NCBI GenBank assembly: GCA_902591495.1
Contig: CACJAW010000019.1
Location: forward strand, 1-40,990
Direction of reading: 5' to 3'
From: an uncultured Pseudohongiella sp.
GTDB lineage: Bacteria; Pseudomonadota; Gammaproteobacteria; Pseudomonadales; Pseudohongiellaceae
DNA length: 40,990 nt
Positions 6,520 through 14,580 of this stretch are shown in pieces. The notes below the pieces were generated by a model. It saw only the letters and a program-made list of their open reading frames with translations. It ran no database searches and was not told where the DNA came from. Within the stretch, counting starts at the first letter, position 1. Each line of letters begins with the position of its first letter. The translations under genes were made by a program, and so were the position numbers.

Positions 6520-7006
6520 AACTCGTAACTCTAACTTATTCCACTTATAGGAATGCTCTGATGTCAAAAATAGAATCGAATTCAGGATGCACAACTCTCG
6601 ACGAGAGCTCTTGTGTCCACAAAATACCTTTATCCCCTTCGGATTGGGTTTCTCAGACTACACACGACAAGAATCGTGGTAGGTGTATTGCGTTCGCAAG
6701 ACTAACATATACATCCTTATGTAAAGCATTCACTAATTCATGTGCTTGGCCTGTCTTACGAAGGTCGCCCACAACTCATCAATATAAGATCACCAAACAT
6801 ATTTCATCAGGAATTAATCTTTTTGGTTCCTATCTATGGATAGCCAGCCACAGCGTAGATCTAATAGCGAGTCATGTCTGCATGCTCTCGATATGGCGTA
6901 GGCTCAGCCGATATCAATATAAATACTGTGGCATTACAAATATAAACCGTTTTCAAGAAACCTAATTACTAGAGATAAATAAAGCACAAGTAGAGGATTA
7001 TTATTA
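6520..7006. other. Gene-poor stretch between FleQ-like gene and plus-strand flagellin array
   Basis: About 500 bp with no supported gene. An open frame at 6561-6965 (134 codons) has a composition rich in Ser, Cys, His, Arg and Trp, no recognisable motif and no convincing ribosome-binding site, so I do not call it. A possible weak sigma-54 site (TGGCGTA-GGCT-CAGCC, 6894-6909) and an overlapping isolated GCCGATAT (6907-6914, no TAAA upstream) are the only promoter-like strings seen for the flagellin array. Confidence 0.5.
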
Positions 7007-7132
7007 TTTTATATCAACCGTTCGTTCATTAATTACTTTTTAGCTTTACGAAATAGCAAAGCTAGATTTTAAGGAAGAATCTTTTAAATAGGAAAATATA
7101 AATAATTTTTATATCGACTGGTTGATATAAAA
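7007..7132 (+). promoter_or_regulatory. Three-arm inverted repeats in the leader of the third flagellin
   Basis: TTTTATATCAACC (7007-7019) is a perfect complement of GGTTGATATAAAA (7120-7132). The second arm can instead pair with TTTTATATCGAC (7107-7118) immediately before it, giving a local hairpin with a 9-10-bp stem. The two pairings exclude each other. The last arm ends only 2 bp before the ribosome-binding site AAGAGGA (7135-7141) of the gene at 7149. The layout resembles a switchable leader or a repeated operator half-site; neither is proven. Confidence 0.6.
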
Positions 7133-7148
7133 CTAAGAGGACAAAATC

Positions 7149-8093
7149 ATGACTGTACTGAATACTAATATTCCATCCTTAATAGCTCACAAGGCTATGA
7201 CTCTAAATGCACGATCTATGAGTCAATCCATGGAGAGGCTATCTACCGGAAAAAGGATAAACTCTGGTGCCGACGATCCAGCTGGTGTGGCTATGGCAGC
7301 GCGACTTCAAGCTGCCGCACGGTCCGACCGACAGGGAGTGCGAAACGCAATGGATGCCATCTCCATGCTACAGACATACGGAGCTGCAGGCGCAAACATC
7401 CTAGACATGGTAATTCGTATGAAAGAGCTAGCAGTTCAAGCCTCATCGGACACACTAACGGTTGATGACAGATTGGCTCTCGACTCTGAGTACAATCAAC
7501 TGGGCCTGGAATGGACGCGAATCGCAGCTAACACCCGTTGGAATAGCTTTGCAGGGATGTCTACGTTTAACAATGCGTTCAACGTCAGATTAGATGGAGG
7601 CGCCGCGGCGGGCGCTACTGTAACTCTTACCCTTGCCGAGTGGAGCCCTGACCATGCCACGGCCAATCAAAACGTAACCGGCGCTACGGCCGCCGCTGGA
7701 GATGATAACAATGCAAGTGCCGCTCAAGCATTCAACTTTACTCGGAATCAGAATAGCTTAGCGGCAACGCCTGTCGCAAACGCGCGCGCTTTCGATCACA
7801 TACAGAGCAGGGCTGCTGCTACCGCAGCAGTGACAAAGCTGGACACAGCTATCACAGGTATGAGCAGAGAAATCGCTCAGAACGGTGCTTATATCAACCG
7901 TCTTGAGAGGGCATCGGACAATTTAACAAACGTCGCCACAGCCTTAGAAAAATCTCAGAGCCAAATCGAGGATGCGGACTATGCAGCCGAGACAACAGAA
8001 TTAGCGAGGACCCAGATAATTGCCCAAGCAGCAACGGCAATGCTTGCCCAGGCAAATGCTGCACCTCAAACAGTGTTGGCCCTGCTCCAGTAA
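7149..8093 (+). CDS. Flagellin (third gene, first of the plus-strand array)
   Basis: A 314-aa flagellin with conventional ends: NTNIPSLIAHKAMTLNARSM, RLSTGKRINSGADDPAGVAM and MLQTYGAAG at the N-terminus, EDADYAAETTELARTQIIAQ and AATAMLAQANAAPQ at the C-terminus, ending in VLALLQ. The central part is short and carries TANQNVTGATAAAGDDNN, almost shared with the flagellin at 10196. It is clearly a paralogue of, but not a duplicate of, the minus-strand pair. Ribosome-binding site AAGAGGA, ATG start. Leads a same-strand series of five flagellin-like genes and flaG, with gaps of 43-173 bp between consecutive genes. No clear sigma-28 promoter was found for it. Confidence 0.96.
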   Translation: MTVLNTNIPSLIAHKAMTLNARSMSQSMERLSTGKRINSGADDPAGVAMAARLQAAARSDRQGVRNAMDAISMLQTYGAAGANILDMVIRMKELAVQASSDTLTVDDRLALDSEYNQLGLEWTRIAANTRWNSFAGMSTFNNAFNVRLDGGAAAGATVTLTLAEWSPDHATANQNVTGATAAAGDDNNASAAQAFNFTRNQNSLAATPVANARAFDHIQSRAAATAAVTKLDTAITGMSREIAQNGAYINRLERASDNLTNVATALEKSQSQIEDADYAAETTELARTQIIAQAATAMLAQANAAPQTVLALLQ

Positions 8094-8136
8094 ACCAAGA
8101 CCAGGGAAAATAACACTTTAATTGATAGACAACACT

Positions 8137-9144
8137 ATGAATACCATTAGAACAAACATAGCAGCAATTTCTACGCACAACGCACTGCGGATGCACAGCC
8201 TTCGGTCCATTGAATCTATGGAGCAGCTGTCTACTGGCAAGAAGCTCTCGGTAAGCAGATCCAACTCTTCTGTCCATGTGCAAAGCAGCAAAAACACAGC
8301 AGCATTACGAAGCCTGGAAATGGCCGCCCGAAGTATTAATGATGCTATCTCCCTTTTCAATTCAATTGATGTGACCGCCTCAAATATTCAGAACTCTCTA
8401 ATAGATATGAGAACGGTCGCCATGAGTGAAAGCGATTTACTACAAAACACTTATTGGGGAGACAAGGGCAAGATTTGTGACTATTTCCAACAGACGCAAG
8501 AAGGAATTATCGATATGGTAGATGGCCATTCATGGAATGGTCAGAATTTTATGATTGGCGGGGGTGAGAATAATCACACGACGACCACTTTAAATTTTGC
8601 CCTCAACGCCGGCGGAGCCGATGCCTCAGACACAATCGAAATCGAACTTAAATCCTTTCATCCCCATTCCGCCATTGATCGTAACGGCAATTTTTGGGGA
8701 GATCCGACTGCACCGAATTTACCTGACCTTAATAAAAGTGCGGGTACAGACACACACGTATACGGCGACGCTGCGTTATATCATGGAAGCCAGTCAAGAT
8801 ATTTTGGTAATCCGAATACCGGTGCGCCCTACAGAGAAGGACATCTCCACGGAGATAACCGTGACGCAATTGATCACACAATTATTCAGTTGGACAGAGC
8901 AATTAGTGGGCTAACAGCGGAAAGAGCAAGGCTTGGGGCCTTTTTAAGTCGACTTAGCCACATGGCTGATAACGTGACAAACGAAATTTTGAATACCCGG
9001 GTCCGTAAAAGCCAAATCGAGGACACTGACATCGCGAGCCAGGTAGCAGAATTTTCCAAGAGAGAAATTTTAAAACAAACCTCAATAGCCATGCTTACTC
9101 AGATTAATCGAAAGGGTTCGGAACTTCTCGAACTTATAAATTAA
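8137..9144 (+). CDS. Divergent flagellin-like protein
   Basis: A 335-aa protein from the ATG at 8137 (a TTG 15 bp upstream is in frame but the ATG aligns with flagellin starts). The first 40 residues look like flagellin (NTIRTNIAAISTHNALRMHS, MEQLSTGKKL), but the hallmark GADDPAG segment is replaced by SRSNSSVHVQSS. The C-terminus is good: VRKSQIEDTDIASQVAEFSK, then KQTSIAMLTQI and a final LLELIN. The centre (FMIGGGENN, IELKSFHPHSAID, PNLPDLNKSAGTDTHVYGDA) is shared with the next gene and not with the others, so these two form a pair. It may be a minor filament or junction subunit. One Cys (GKICDYF), unusual for flagellin. Confidence 0.85.
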   Translation: MNTIRTNIAAISTHNALRMHSLRSIESMEQLSTGKKLSVSRSNSSVHVQSSKNTAALRSLEMAARSINDAISLFNSIDVTASNIQNSLIDMRTVAMSESDLLQNTYWGDKGKICDYFQQTQEGIIDMVDGHSWNGQNFMIGGGENNHTTTTLNFALNAGGADASDTIEIELKSFHPHSAIDRNGNFWGDPTAPNLPDLNKSAGTDTHVYGDAALYHGSQSRYFGNPNTGAPYREGHLHGDNRDAIDHTIIQLDRAISGLTAERARLGAFLSRLSHMADNVTNEILNTRVRKSQIEDTDIASQVAEFSKREILKQTSIAMLTQINRKGSELLELIN

Positions 9145-9187
9145 GAGTCATTAGGCAAGCTAATAGATACTTTTTAGAGAACTTATT

Positions 9188-10117
9188 ATGAATACAATAT
9201 CAGAAACAACCAACAACACAACAGGCTACAACTTTTTTAATTTTCAGAGCCAACAGCCAATAAGCCCGATCACAAAGGCGGCGCCTGAAACTCGAATTTC
9301 TGACCCTAGTCTGAGTGTCGAGACACGAATCCAAGCTGCAGCCGACATGAGTGCTGTCAATTCGGCAAGTAATTTTGAAAAATCCACTAAGGAACTAAAC
9401 AACGCCACTGCATTAGTCCAGTCAATAGATTCCTCTGCGGCAGATATCGAGGATAAATTAAACCAAATGAAAACAAAGGCTCTCGGAGAGAGTGGTTGTA
9501 GTTGCATGAGAAAACTCCAGGAATCGATTAGAGAGATTGCAAACAATTATTCTTGGGACGGAGTAAATTACATGATCGGTGGCGGAGAAGGTAATCAAAA
9601 CACAACAACCATGAAGATTAGCGTCGAAGTAGGAACAGCACCAAAAAAGAGCATGGACATCGAATTAAAGTCGTTTGACCCCATGTCTGCAGTTGACACA
9701 GAAGGCGATCTCGATCCTAGCACCCCTAACCTACCAGATCTCAACAAATCTAGCGGGACAGACAGCCACGTGTATGGGGATGCCGCCATGTACTCTGGTC
9801 TTTCTGAGGATAAGTTTTTGCATACACACACCAAAGAATTAAAAGAGCAGTCACTACTTCAGCTCGCACGAGCGCTAGATGGTTTATCAAGCGAGAGAAA
9901 CCGCTTAAAAGCGTACCTACGAGAACTAAATCTGTTTGCGGAGAGTTCACAAAAAGAAAATCTAAGAACAATAGTCGCTTCCAATCAAATTGTAAGCTCT
10001 GAGCGCGCTGTAGATGTAGCCAAATTTTCAATCTCTGAATTTTTGAAAGATCAAGCATCGACAATTCTTTCACTTTTTGATCAGAGCGAACCCAAGCTTC
10101 AAGTATTACTGAATTAA
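9188..10117 (+). CDS. Degenerate flagellin-like protein, paralogue of the preceding gene
   Basis: A 309-aa protein that shares its centre with the gene at 8137: YMIGGGEGNQNTTT, IELKSFDPMSAVD, PNLPDLNKSSGTDSHVYGDA. The flagellin D0/D1 N-terminus is lost: there is no NTN..AxxAQ helix, no RLSTGKR and no DDPAG. The C-terminus is only loosely flagellin-like (VDVAKFSISEFLKDQASTIL, ending LQVLLN). It holds a CSC motif (GESGCSCMRK). The intact 930-bp reading frame argues against a simple dead gene. It could be a specialised secreted filament-associated protein, or a gene early in decay. ATG at 9188 with a weak AGAGA ribosome-binding site. Confidence 0.75.
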   Translation: MNTISETTNNTTGYNFFNFQSQQPISPITKAAPETRISDPSLSVETRIQAAADMSAVNSASNFEKSTKELNNATALVQSIDSSAADIEDKLNQMKTKALGESGCSCMRKLQESIREIANNYSWDGVNYMIGGGEGNQNTTTMKISVEVGTAPKKSMDIELKSFDPMSAVDTEGDLDPSTPNLPDLNKSSGTDSHVYGDAAMYSGLSEDKFLHTHTKELKEQSLLQLARALDGLSSERNRLKAYLRELNLFAESSQKENLRTIVASNQIVSSERAVDVAKFSISEFLKDQASTILSLFDQSEPKLQVLLN

Positions 10118-10195
10118 TCGGATCAATAGAAATTATATAAAGAGCTGCGAGCAACATTACTTTTAACAGCGCTAAATTTATTGAGGAGATCTCTT

Positions 10196-11140
10196 TTGAG
10201 CTCAATCAAAACAAATATTCCAGCCGTGATAGCCCAGAACGCCTTGCGCCGGGCGACACTAGATATGGACAAATCGATGGAGCGGCTCTCTTCCGGCAAG
10301 CGAATCAATGCTGGTTCCGACGACCCCGCTGGCCTATCGATGGCCGCTAGAATCAAATCGGGGGCACTTACCGAGCGGCAGGCGGCGAGCAACGCTAATG
10401 ACGTTATCGCAATGGTTCAGGGCTATTCAGAAACGGGCCGAGTAATCGTGAACGTCCTAACCGAGATGAAGATCCTGGCTCAAAGAGCTTCTAACCAGCT
10501 TTACGATGTTAAGCAGCGGTTCGAGATGGACAATCAGTTCAACGCTCTCGGAGGTACCTGGTTCGGCATCGCAGCAAATGCTTCATGGAATAATGGAGTA
10601 ACTCGAATGAATAGTTTTACTAATTCATTTGTTACTCGATTAGGAGGCGGAGGAGGCGACAACTCAATAACATTAACATTTAAAAATTGGAACCCAACTG
10701 ATTCGACCGCAAACCAAAATGTTACTGGAGCGACAGCAGCCGCAGCCGATGATTCAAATTTAAGCACTGCTCGCGGGTGGAACTTCGCCCGCACCTTGGC
10801 CAGTTTAGATACGCCAGCTAGGGGTGTCTCAAGATCACTGAGCCATATTCAGTCACAGGCAGCAGCATCGAATGCTTTCACCAAGCTAGAGCAGACCATC
10901 GCGGGTGCGTTAGCAGAAGTCGCCCAGTACGACGCTTACATCAAACGTTTAGAGCACGCCTCAAATAATGCGAGCGAGGTAGCTGTAGAAAAAGAGAAGG
11001 GGTACAGCAGAATAGAGGATACAAATTATGCCTATGAAACAACTGAGCTCACTCGGACGCAGATCATCACACAAGCTGCAACCGCAATTCTTGCCCAGGC
11101 AAATCAATCCCAGCAGATGTTTCTTGAGCTCTTGCGCTAA
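10196..11140 (+). CDS. Flagellin (fourth conventional type, TTG start)
   Basis: A 314-aa flagellin. The start is taken as TTG at 10196 because GAGGAG (10183-10188) lies 7 nt upstream and the protein then begins MSSIKTNIPAVIAQNALRRA, in register with other flagellins; a TTG at 10181 would put the ribosome-binding site inside the gene. RLSSGKRINAGSDDPAGLSM and the C-terminal YAYETTELTRTQIITQAATA are intact. The middle matches the flagellin at 7149 (STANQNVTGATAAAADDSN, then HIQSQAAAS), so these two are a close pair flanking the degenerate pair. A TTG start on a structural gene suggests lower translation, in line with a minor subunit. Confidence 0.93.
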   Translation: MSSIKTNIPAVIAQNALRRATLDMDKSMERLSSGKRINAGSDDPAGLSMAARIKSGALTERQAASNANDVIAMVQGYSETGRVIVNVLTEMKILAQRASNQLYDVKQRFEMDNQFNALGGTWFGIAANASWNNGVTRMNSFTNSFVTRLGGGGGDNSITLTFKNWNPTDSTANQNVTGATAAAADDSNLSTARGWNFARTLASLDTPARGVSRSLSHIQSQAAASNAFTKLEQTIAGALAEVAQYDAYIKRLEHASNNASEVAVEKEKGYSRIEDTNYAYETTELTRTQIITQAATAILAQANQSQQMFLELLR

Positions 11141-11195
11141 TGGATGGTCTAAATAATGAGTATCTAAATTTTACAAGCAAAGAATAAACGATAAC

Positions 11196-11252
11196 AGGGG
11201 TCAGGTGTTAGACAGAGGTCAGAGGTCAGAGGTCAGGTGTTAGACAGAGGTC
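11196..11252 (+). repeat. Composite heptamer repeat upstream of the last flagellin
   Basis: A 22-bp unit (11199-11220, beginning GGTCAGGTGTTAGACAG) recurs at 11231-11252, with CAGAGGT heptamers between. GGTGTTAG also occurs in hairpin A on the flagellin-sense strand, next to its GACCTCTGACC loop, so this array and the hairpins share two motifs. It lies 62-118 bp before the flagellin ATG at 11314, with SD-like AGAGGT in the sense orientation, as in the copy 2 leader. Confidence 0.88.
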
Positions 11253-11313
11253 AAAACACGCGGAGCTGTTTTACATGGCTCTTAAATAAACTAGACACTT
11301 AGGAGTAATTTTA

Positions 11314-12243
11314 ATGTCTATAGTAAACTATAACTATGCTTCACATGCAGCAGCAAATGTTATATCTCGTAATGAGAAGCTCATGGATAAAACCATGGCG
11401 AGGATCTCATCGGGCACCAAGGTAGGACCAGGCCACGCTGAATCGGGCCGATACGGTTTATATACCATGATGACCATGGAGGCCAAGGAAGCCAGAGCAG
11501 CACTAGATAGCCTAAACAGCGGACTGGCGAGGATGAAACTCGTTGAGGCCACAGGCATGACTATCCACAAAATGGCTGTTCGGATGCACGAGTTGGCAAC
11601 ATTGGCTGCGGACACCCTGATAACGGACCATGACCGCTATGCTATGGATGGCGAGTTTCAAGCTCTGCTTGGTGAGTGGATCCGGTTATCGGGGCAGACC
11701 CGGTATAACAACACTCTTGTGATGACGGGAACGGATCTCGTAATCAGAGGGGGTGAACAGGGAGGCGCCGCTGATCTGACGATTGAGGTCGATGATTGGC
11801 AACCCGACGCCAACGCTGCCAATGGAATTGGCATAGCCACCCACGCAATCTTAGCTGGTGCGGCCAACAGCGCCGGCGGTGCAACAGCGGATCTGAGTAC
11901 GACGGCTGTCACAGGAACTGGTGATATCCCGGGGACTCGCCAAGAGACCCTGATAAGTCAGGCCGCTGCAGACCTCTCGAGGGCAAAGCTTGATAACATA
12001 GTGGCGCACCTTGCGGCATCCGTGGGGGAGGTAGCTGGAGACATCCAGTCAATTGAGTTTGCCATTGAGGCGACCGCCGGGGCAGCTGTTGCCAAGGAGC
12101 TCGCAGCATCGTCCCTTGGTGACACCGATTATGCAACCGACACAGCCAGGCTAGCGGCGCAGCAAGTAGTCTCCCAGGCTGCAACTGCGATACTCGCACA
12201 AGCCAACGCTAGGTCCGCAACCGTTTTGACTCTGCTCAAATAG
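11314..12243 (+). CDS. Divergent flagellin (fifth of the plus-strand array)
   Basis: A 309-aa flagellin-family protein. The N-terminus keeps the pattern in altered form: MSIVNYNYASHAAANVISRN, MARISSGTKVGPGHAESG in place of GADDPAG, then a helix with MKLVEATGMTIHKMAVRMHE. The C-terminus is well conserved (LGDTDYATDTARLAAQQVVS, QAATAILAQANARSATVL). The centre is Ala/Gly-rich and has the common IEVDDWQPDA turn. The ribosome-binding site AGGAG lies 10 nt before the ATG. It is followed 40 bp later by flaG. The lost N-terminal consensus suggests a specialised filament position, but this cannot be settled from sequence. Confidence 0.88.
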   Translation: MSIVNYNYASHAAANVISRNEKLMDKTMARISSGTKVGPGHAESGRYGLYTMMTMEAKEARAALDSLNSGLARMKLVEATGMTIHKMAVRMHELATLAADTLITDHDRYAMDGEFQALLGEWIRLSGQTRYNNTLVMTGTDLVIRGGEQGGAADLTIEVDDWQPDANAANGIGIATHAILAGAANSAGGATADLSTTAVTGTGDIPGTRQETLISQAAADLSRAKLDNIVAHLAASVGEVAGDIQSIEFAIEATAGAAVAKELAASSLGDTDYATDTARLAAQQVVSQAATAILAQANARSATVLTLLK

Positions 12244-12283
12244 GGAGTTATGGTTGTGTCATTAAACTTCAAGGGGAAAACAT

Positions 12284-12718
12284 ATGGATAACAACACGGT
12301 AGACCCCTCGACGTTACTGAGACCTACGCCAAAAAGTGCCCGGAGCGAAGGTCTGACATCAGATTATTTAACCAAGCTGGAGAAAGCAGAAAAGCCAAAC
12401 CCAGCCAACCGGTTAAAAGCTGATATTCAGACATCCGATGCCAGCGCGCTCATGGCGGACAAGAGATTAGTCGCGTCGAATAATCTCGAAATGATACGTG
12501 AAAGACTCAAGGAAATTTCAGAGTCTTTAAACTCGGAGATGAAAATTAGGTCGAAAGACTTGCAGTTTTCAGTTGATGAGGTCACGAATCGTTTTTTGGT
12601 TACAGTTCTAGATAAGGATTCTGGCAAGGTAGTAAAGCAGATTCCAAGCGATGCCATCCTCAAGGTAGCGCATAATCTAGAGGCACTAAAGGGTATTCTA
12701 TTTGACGACAGATATTGA
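12284..12718 (+). CDS. flaG: FlaG family protein
   Basis: A 144-aa protein whose C-terminal 60 residues match FlaG: LQFSVDEVTNRFLVTVLDKD, SGKVVKQIPSDAILKVAHNL, then EALKGILFD. The first 80 residues are a polar, likely disordered and coiled segment. FlaG is found beside flagellin genes in Pseudomonas, Vibrio and Campylobacter and influences filament length; its biochemical action is not well defined. Ribosome-binding site AAGGGGA precedes the ATG. It is the last gene of the flagellin array, with a 12-bp stem hairpin 40 bp downstream. Confidence 0.93.
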   Translation: MDNNTVDPSTLLRPTPKSARSEGLTSDYLTKLEKAEKPNPANRLKADIQTSDASALMADKRLVASNNLEMIRERLKEISESLNSEMKIRSKDLQFSVDEVTNRFLVTVLDKDSGKVVKQIPSDAILKVAHNLEALKGILFDDRY

Positions 12719-12758
12719 TATTAATAGCTGTTAAAAATTAGAAGTACCGACAGATAGA

Positions 12759-12804
12759 AGGTTAAAACTGGCTTTAAAGTAAGTGTTAGGGTCAGTTTTA
12801 ACCT
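12759..12804. terminator. Inverted repeat after flaG, possible terminator
   Basis: AGGTTAAAACTG (12759-12770) and CAGTTTTAACCT (12793-12804) form a perfect 12-bp stem with a 22-nt loop. No T-run follows on either strand, so it is a weak candidate for intrinsic termination. It separates the flagellin array from the chloride channel gene. The loop has no CAGAGGT motif. Confidence 0.5.
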
Positions 12805-12878
12805 CTATATGACGATAAATAACTATACATTGAACATAGTTTAGCTTTGCCTATCGAGACTTCCATTTCGGGAATTTT

Positions 12879-14579
12879 ATGCTGGCAGCCAAGAATATAG
12901 TTATTGAATTGTTAAGTGCCGTTATTTGGGGTACGGCCATCGGCCTACTGATGGCAATCACGGCAAATAGTTTTGTCTATTTGGTAGTCGTCGCTACTGA
13001 GTATCGCACCTCGTTCACCTTATTAGAATTCCAAATCCAAGGCCAAACCTACTCACTCTCCAGTATCTTTTCATTGTTAGCGGCAGCGACTTTAATTAGC
13101 GCCATTCGAAAGTTTTTAGATATAAAAAACTGGGAAGGCATTGCCGATTCAATTTATGTCGCGCATAGAGAGAACCCAGAGATCGATACAAGGAAGGGTC
13201 TGGGTTCAACGTTCGCCTCGCTGGTTGTCATCAGCGGCGGCGGGTCGGTGGGTCAATATGGACCACTCGTGCATTTTGGATCAACAATCGGCCTATTCAT
13301 CAAGAATTTTTTTAAACTCAAGATGAGTCCTGACATATTTATCGGCTGCGGAGTTGCAGCCGCTATTGCTGCGGGCTTTAACGCGCCGCTGGCCGGGATA
13401 CTCTTCGCGCATGAGGCCATACTTAGGCACTTCTCTCTCAGAGCCATCGCCCCTATTTCCATAGCATCCTTCAGCGCTAGCGCATTTGGCGAATACTTCT
13501 TCGGAAATGCACCAACGCTCTTCGAGCTCTCCCAACAAGCCCCTCCCCTAAATGAGGTACTCCCTATTTTAATCCTACTCGGACCAGCCTTCGCGATTAT
13601 CACAGTGTGTTTTATGGTTGCGCTCCGCGCGGCCAACAAATTTGCAGCACTGAATGAGCGTCACAAGACATTTCTTCCTTTTATCGCGGCGCTGATCTGT
13701 GGTTCGGTAGGAGTATTTTTCCCCGAGATTTTGGGACTAGGGATTGGAGCCATCAACGACCTGATAGCCGGCAACATCTCCCTTATAAAAGTCAGCATGC
13801 TGCTGATAGCCAAAATCTCCATGACGGCCTTGTGCATCGGTTTCGGACTTTTTGGAGGAATTTTTTCACCAGCACTATTTATCGGTGTCTCTGCTGGCTC
13901 GCTCGCGGCTGGTTTTTTTGCTGCGGTCGGCTACCCTGACCTTGCGCAGGTAATTATAATTTCTGGCATGGCTGCTGTAGCTGCCTCGGTGATCGGCGCA
14001 CCGATTACCAGCGTTCTAATAGTGCTAGAACTGACAGGTTCATATGAGTACGGAGTGGCTGCAATGGTAGCCGTTATTGTCTCAAGTCTAGTCACTTATC
14101 GGACCTTCGGACTTTCTTTCTTTGATAGGCAACTTCTGGACCGCGGGATAGACATGCGCCAGGGAAGGGAATCGATCGCGCTGAGCCAGCGGTTAGTCAC
14201 GTCTTGTGAGCACATGGATTTTGTTAAGCTTGCTGCAGGAACTACTGGTCGAGAAGCCTACCAACTAATGAAAGATGCAGGGGCTGTGGAAAGTTACGTA
14301 ATTAACGAAGCCGGAGAGTATGTTGGCAAACTAGATATCTTTGGCGCTATCTCTGCCTCTGAAAAACCAATCGAAGAATTTTTGTTAAAAGAACCAACAA
14401 TATTAGTAGCGGATGACTCACTTCAAACCGCCATGGCTAAGACAATCGATTTTGTCGGAGAGAGTATTCCCATATTGTCTAGAGATAAGAAATTTCTAGA
14501 GTGTGTTGTGTCAGAAGGAAGTATTTTCCAAGCCGTAATAGATGTCCAGAACAGCGTTTCAAAAATAGGGAGGGCTTAA
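12879..14579 (+). CDS. CLC-family chloride channel with C-terminal CBS-type region
   Basis: A 566-aa inner-membrane protein with many hydrophobic helices. CLC features: SGGGSVGQYGPLVHFGS at about 119-135 (the GREGP anion-path motif reads GQYGP, 125-129), NAPLAGILFAHEAILRHF at 168-185, and GLFGGIFSPALFIG around 323-336 (the GxFxP motif). Residues 425-560 look like a CBS pair (GREAYQLMKDAGAVESYVIN; DSLQTAMAKTIDF). The glutamate that gates and moves protons in E. coli ClC is replaced by Tyr127, and the inner proton glutamate position by Ala180, so Cl-/H+ exchange is unlikely and passive channel behaviour is expected. The first GSGIP motif is also not canonical (WEGIADSI). It is not a known flagellar gene; it may be an insertion in the cluster. 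Co-translated with the next gene. Confidence 0.88.
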   Translation: MLAAKNIVIELLSAVIWGTAIGLLMAITANSFVYLVVVATEYRTSFTLLEFQIQGQTYSLSSIFSLLAAATLISAIRKFLDIKNWEGIADSIYVAHRENPEIDTRKGLGSTFASLVVISGGGSVGQYGPLVHFGSTIGLFIKNFFKLKMSPDIFIGCGVAAAIAAGFNAPLAGILFAHEAILRHFSLRAIAPISIASFSASAFGEYFFGNAPTLFELSQQAPPLNEVLPILILLGPAFAIITVCFMVALRAANKFAALNERHKTFLPFIAALICGSVGVFFPEILGLGIGAINDLIAGNISLIKVSMLLIAKISMTALCIGFGLFGGIFSPALFIGVSAGSLAAGFFAAVGYPDLAQVIIISGMAAVAASVIGAPITSVLIVLELTGSYEYGVAAMVAVIVSSLVTYRTFGLSFFDRQLLDRGIDMRQGRESIALSQRLVTSCEHMDFVKLAAGTTGREAYQLMKDAGAVESYVINEAGEYVGKLDIFGAISASEKPIEEFLLKEPTILVADDSLQTAMAKTIDFVGESIPILSRDKKFLECVVSEGSIFQAVIDVQNSVSKIGRA

Positions 14580-14580
14580 A

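Noticed and set aside
6894..6914. Possible sigma-54 box TGGCGTA-N4-CAGCC and sigma-28 -10 box GCCGATAT
   Set aside because: The sigma-54 match is weak beyond GG/GC, and the sigma-28 box has no TAAA 15 bp upstream; both lie about 240 bp from the flagellin start. Mentioned only as candidates.
6561..6965. 134-codon open frame on the plus strand
   Set aside because: Composition rich in Ser, Cys, His, Arg and Trp, no known motif, no convincing ribosome-binding site, and it lies in an AT-rich intergenic region.
8122..8136. TTG at 8122 as start of the second array gene
   Set aside because: The ATG at 8137 aligns with other flagellin N-termini; the extra five residues have no counterpart.
11196..11252. 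CRISPR-like repeat array
   Set aside because: Units are 7 bp and 22 bp without spacers of constant size, and no cas genes are near.
12811..12818. GACGATAA before the chloride channel gene as a sigma-28 -10 element
   Set aside because: The sequence 15 bp upstream is TCAG, not TAAA.
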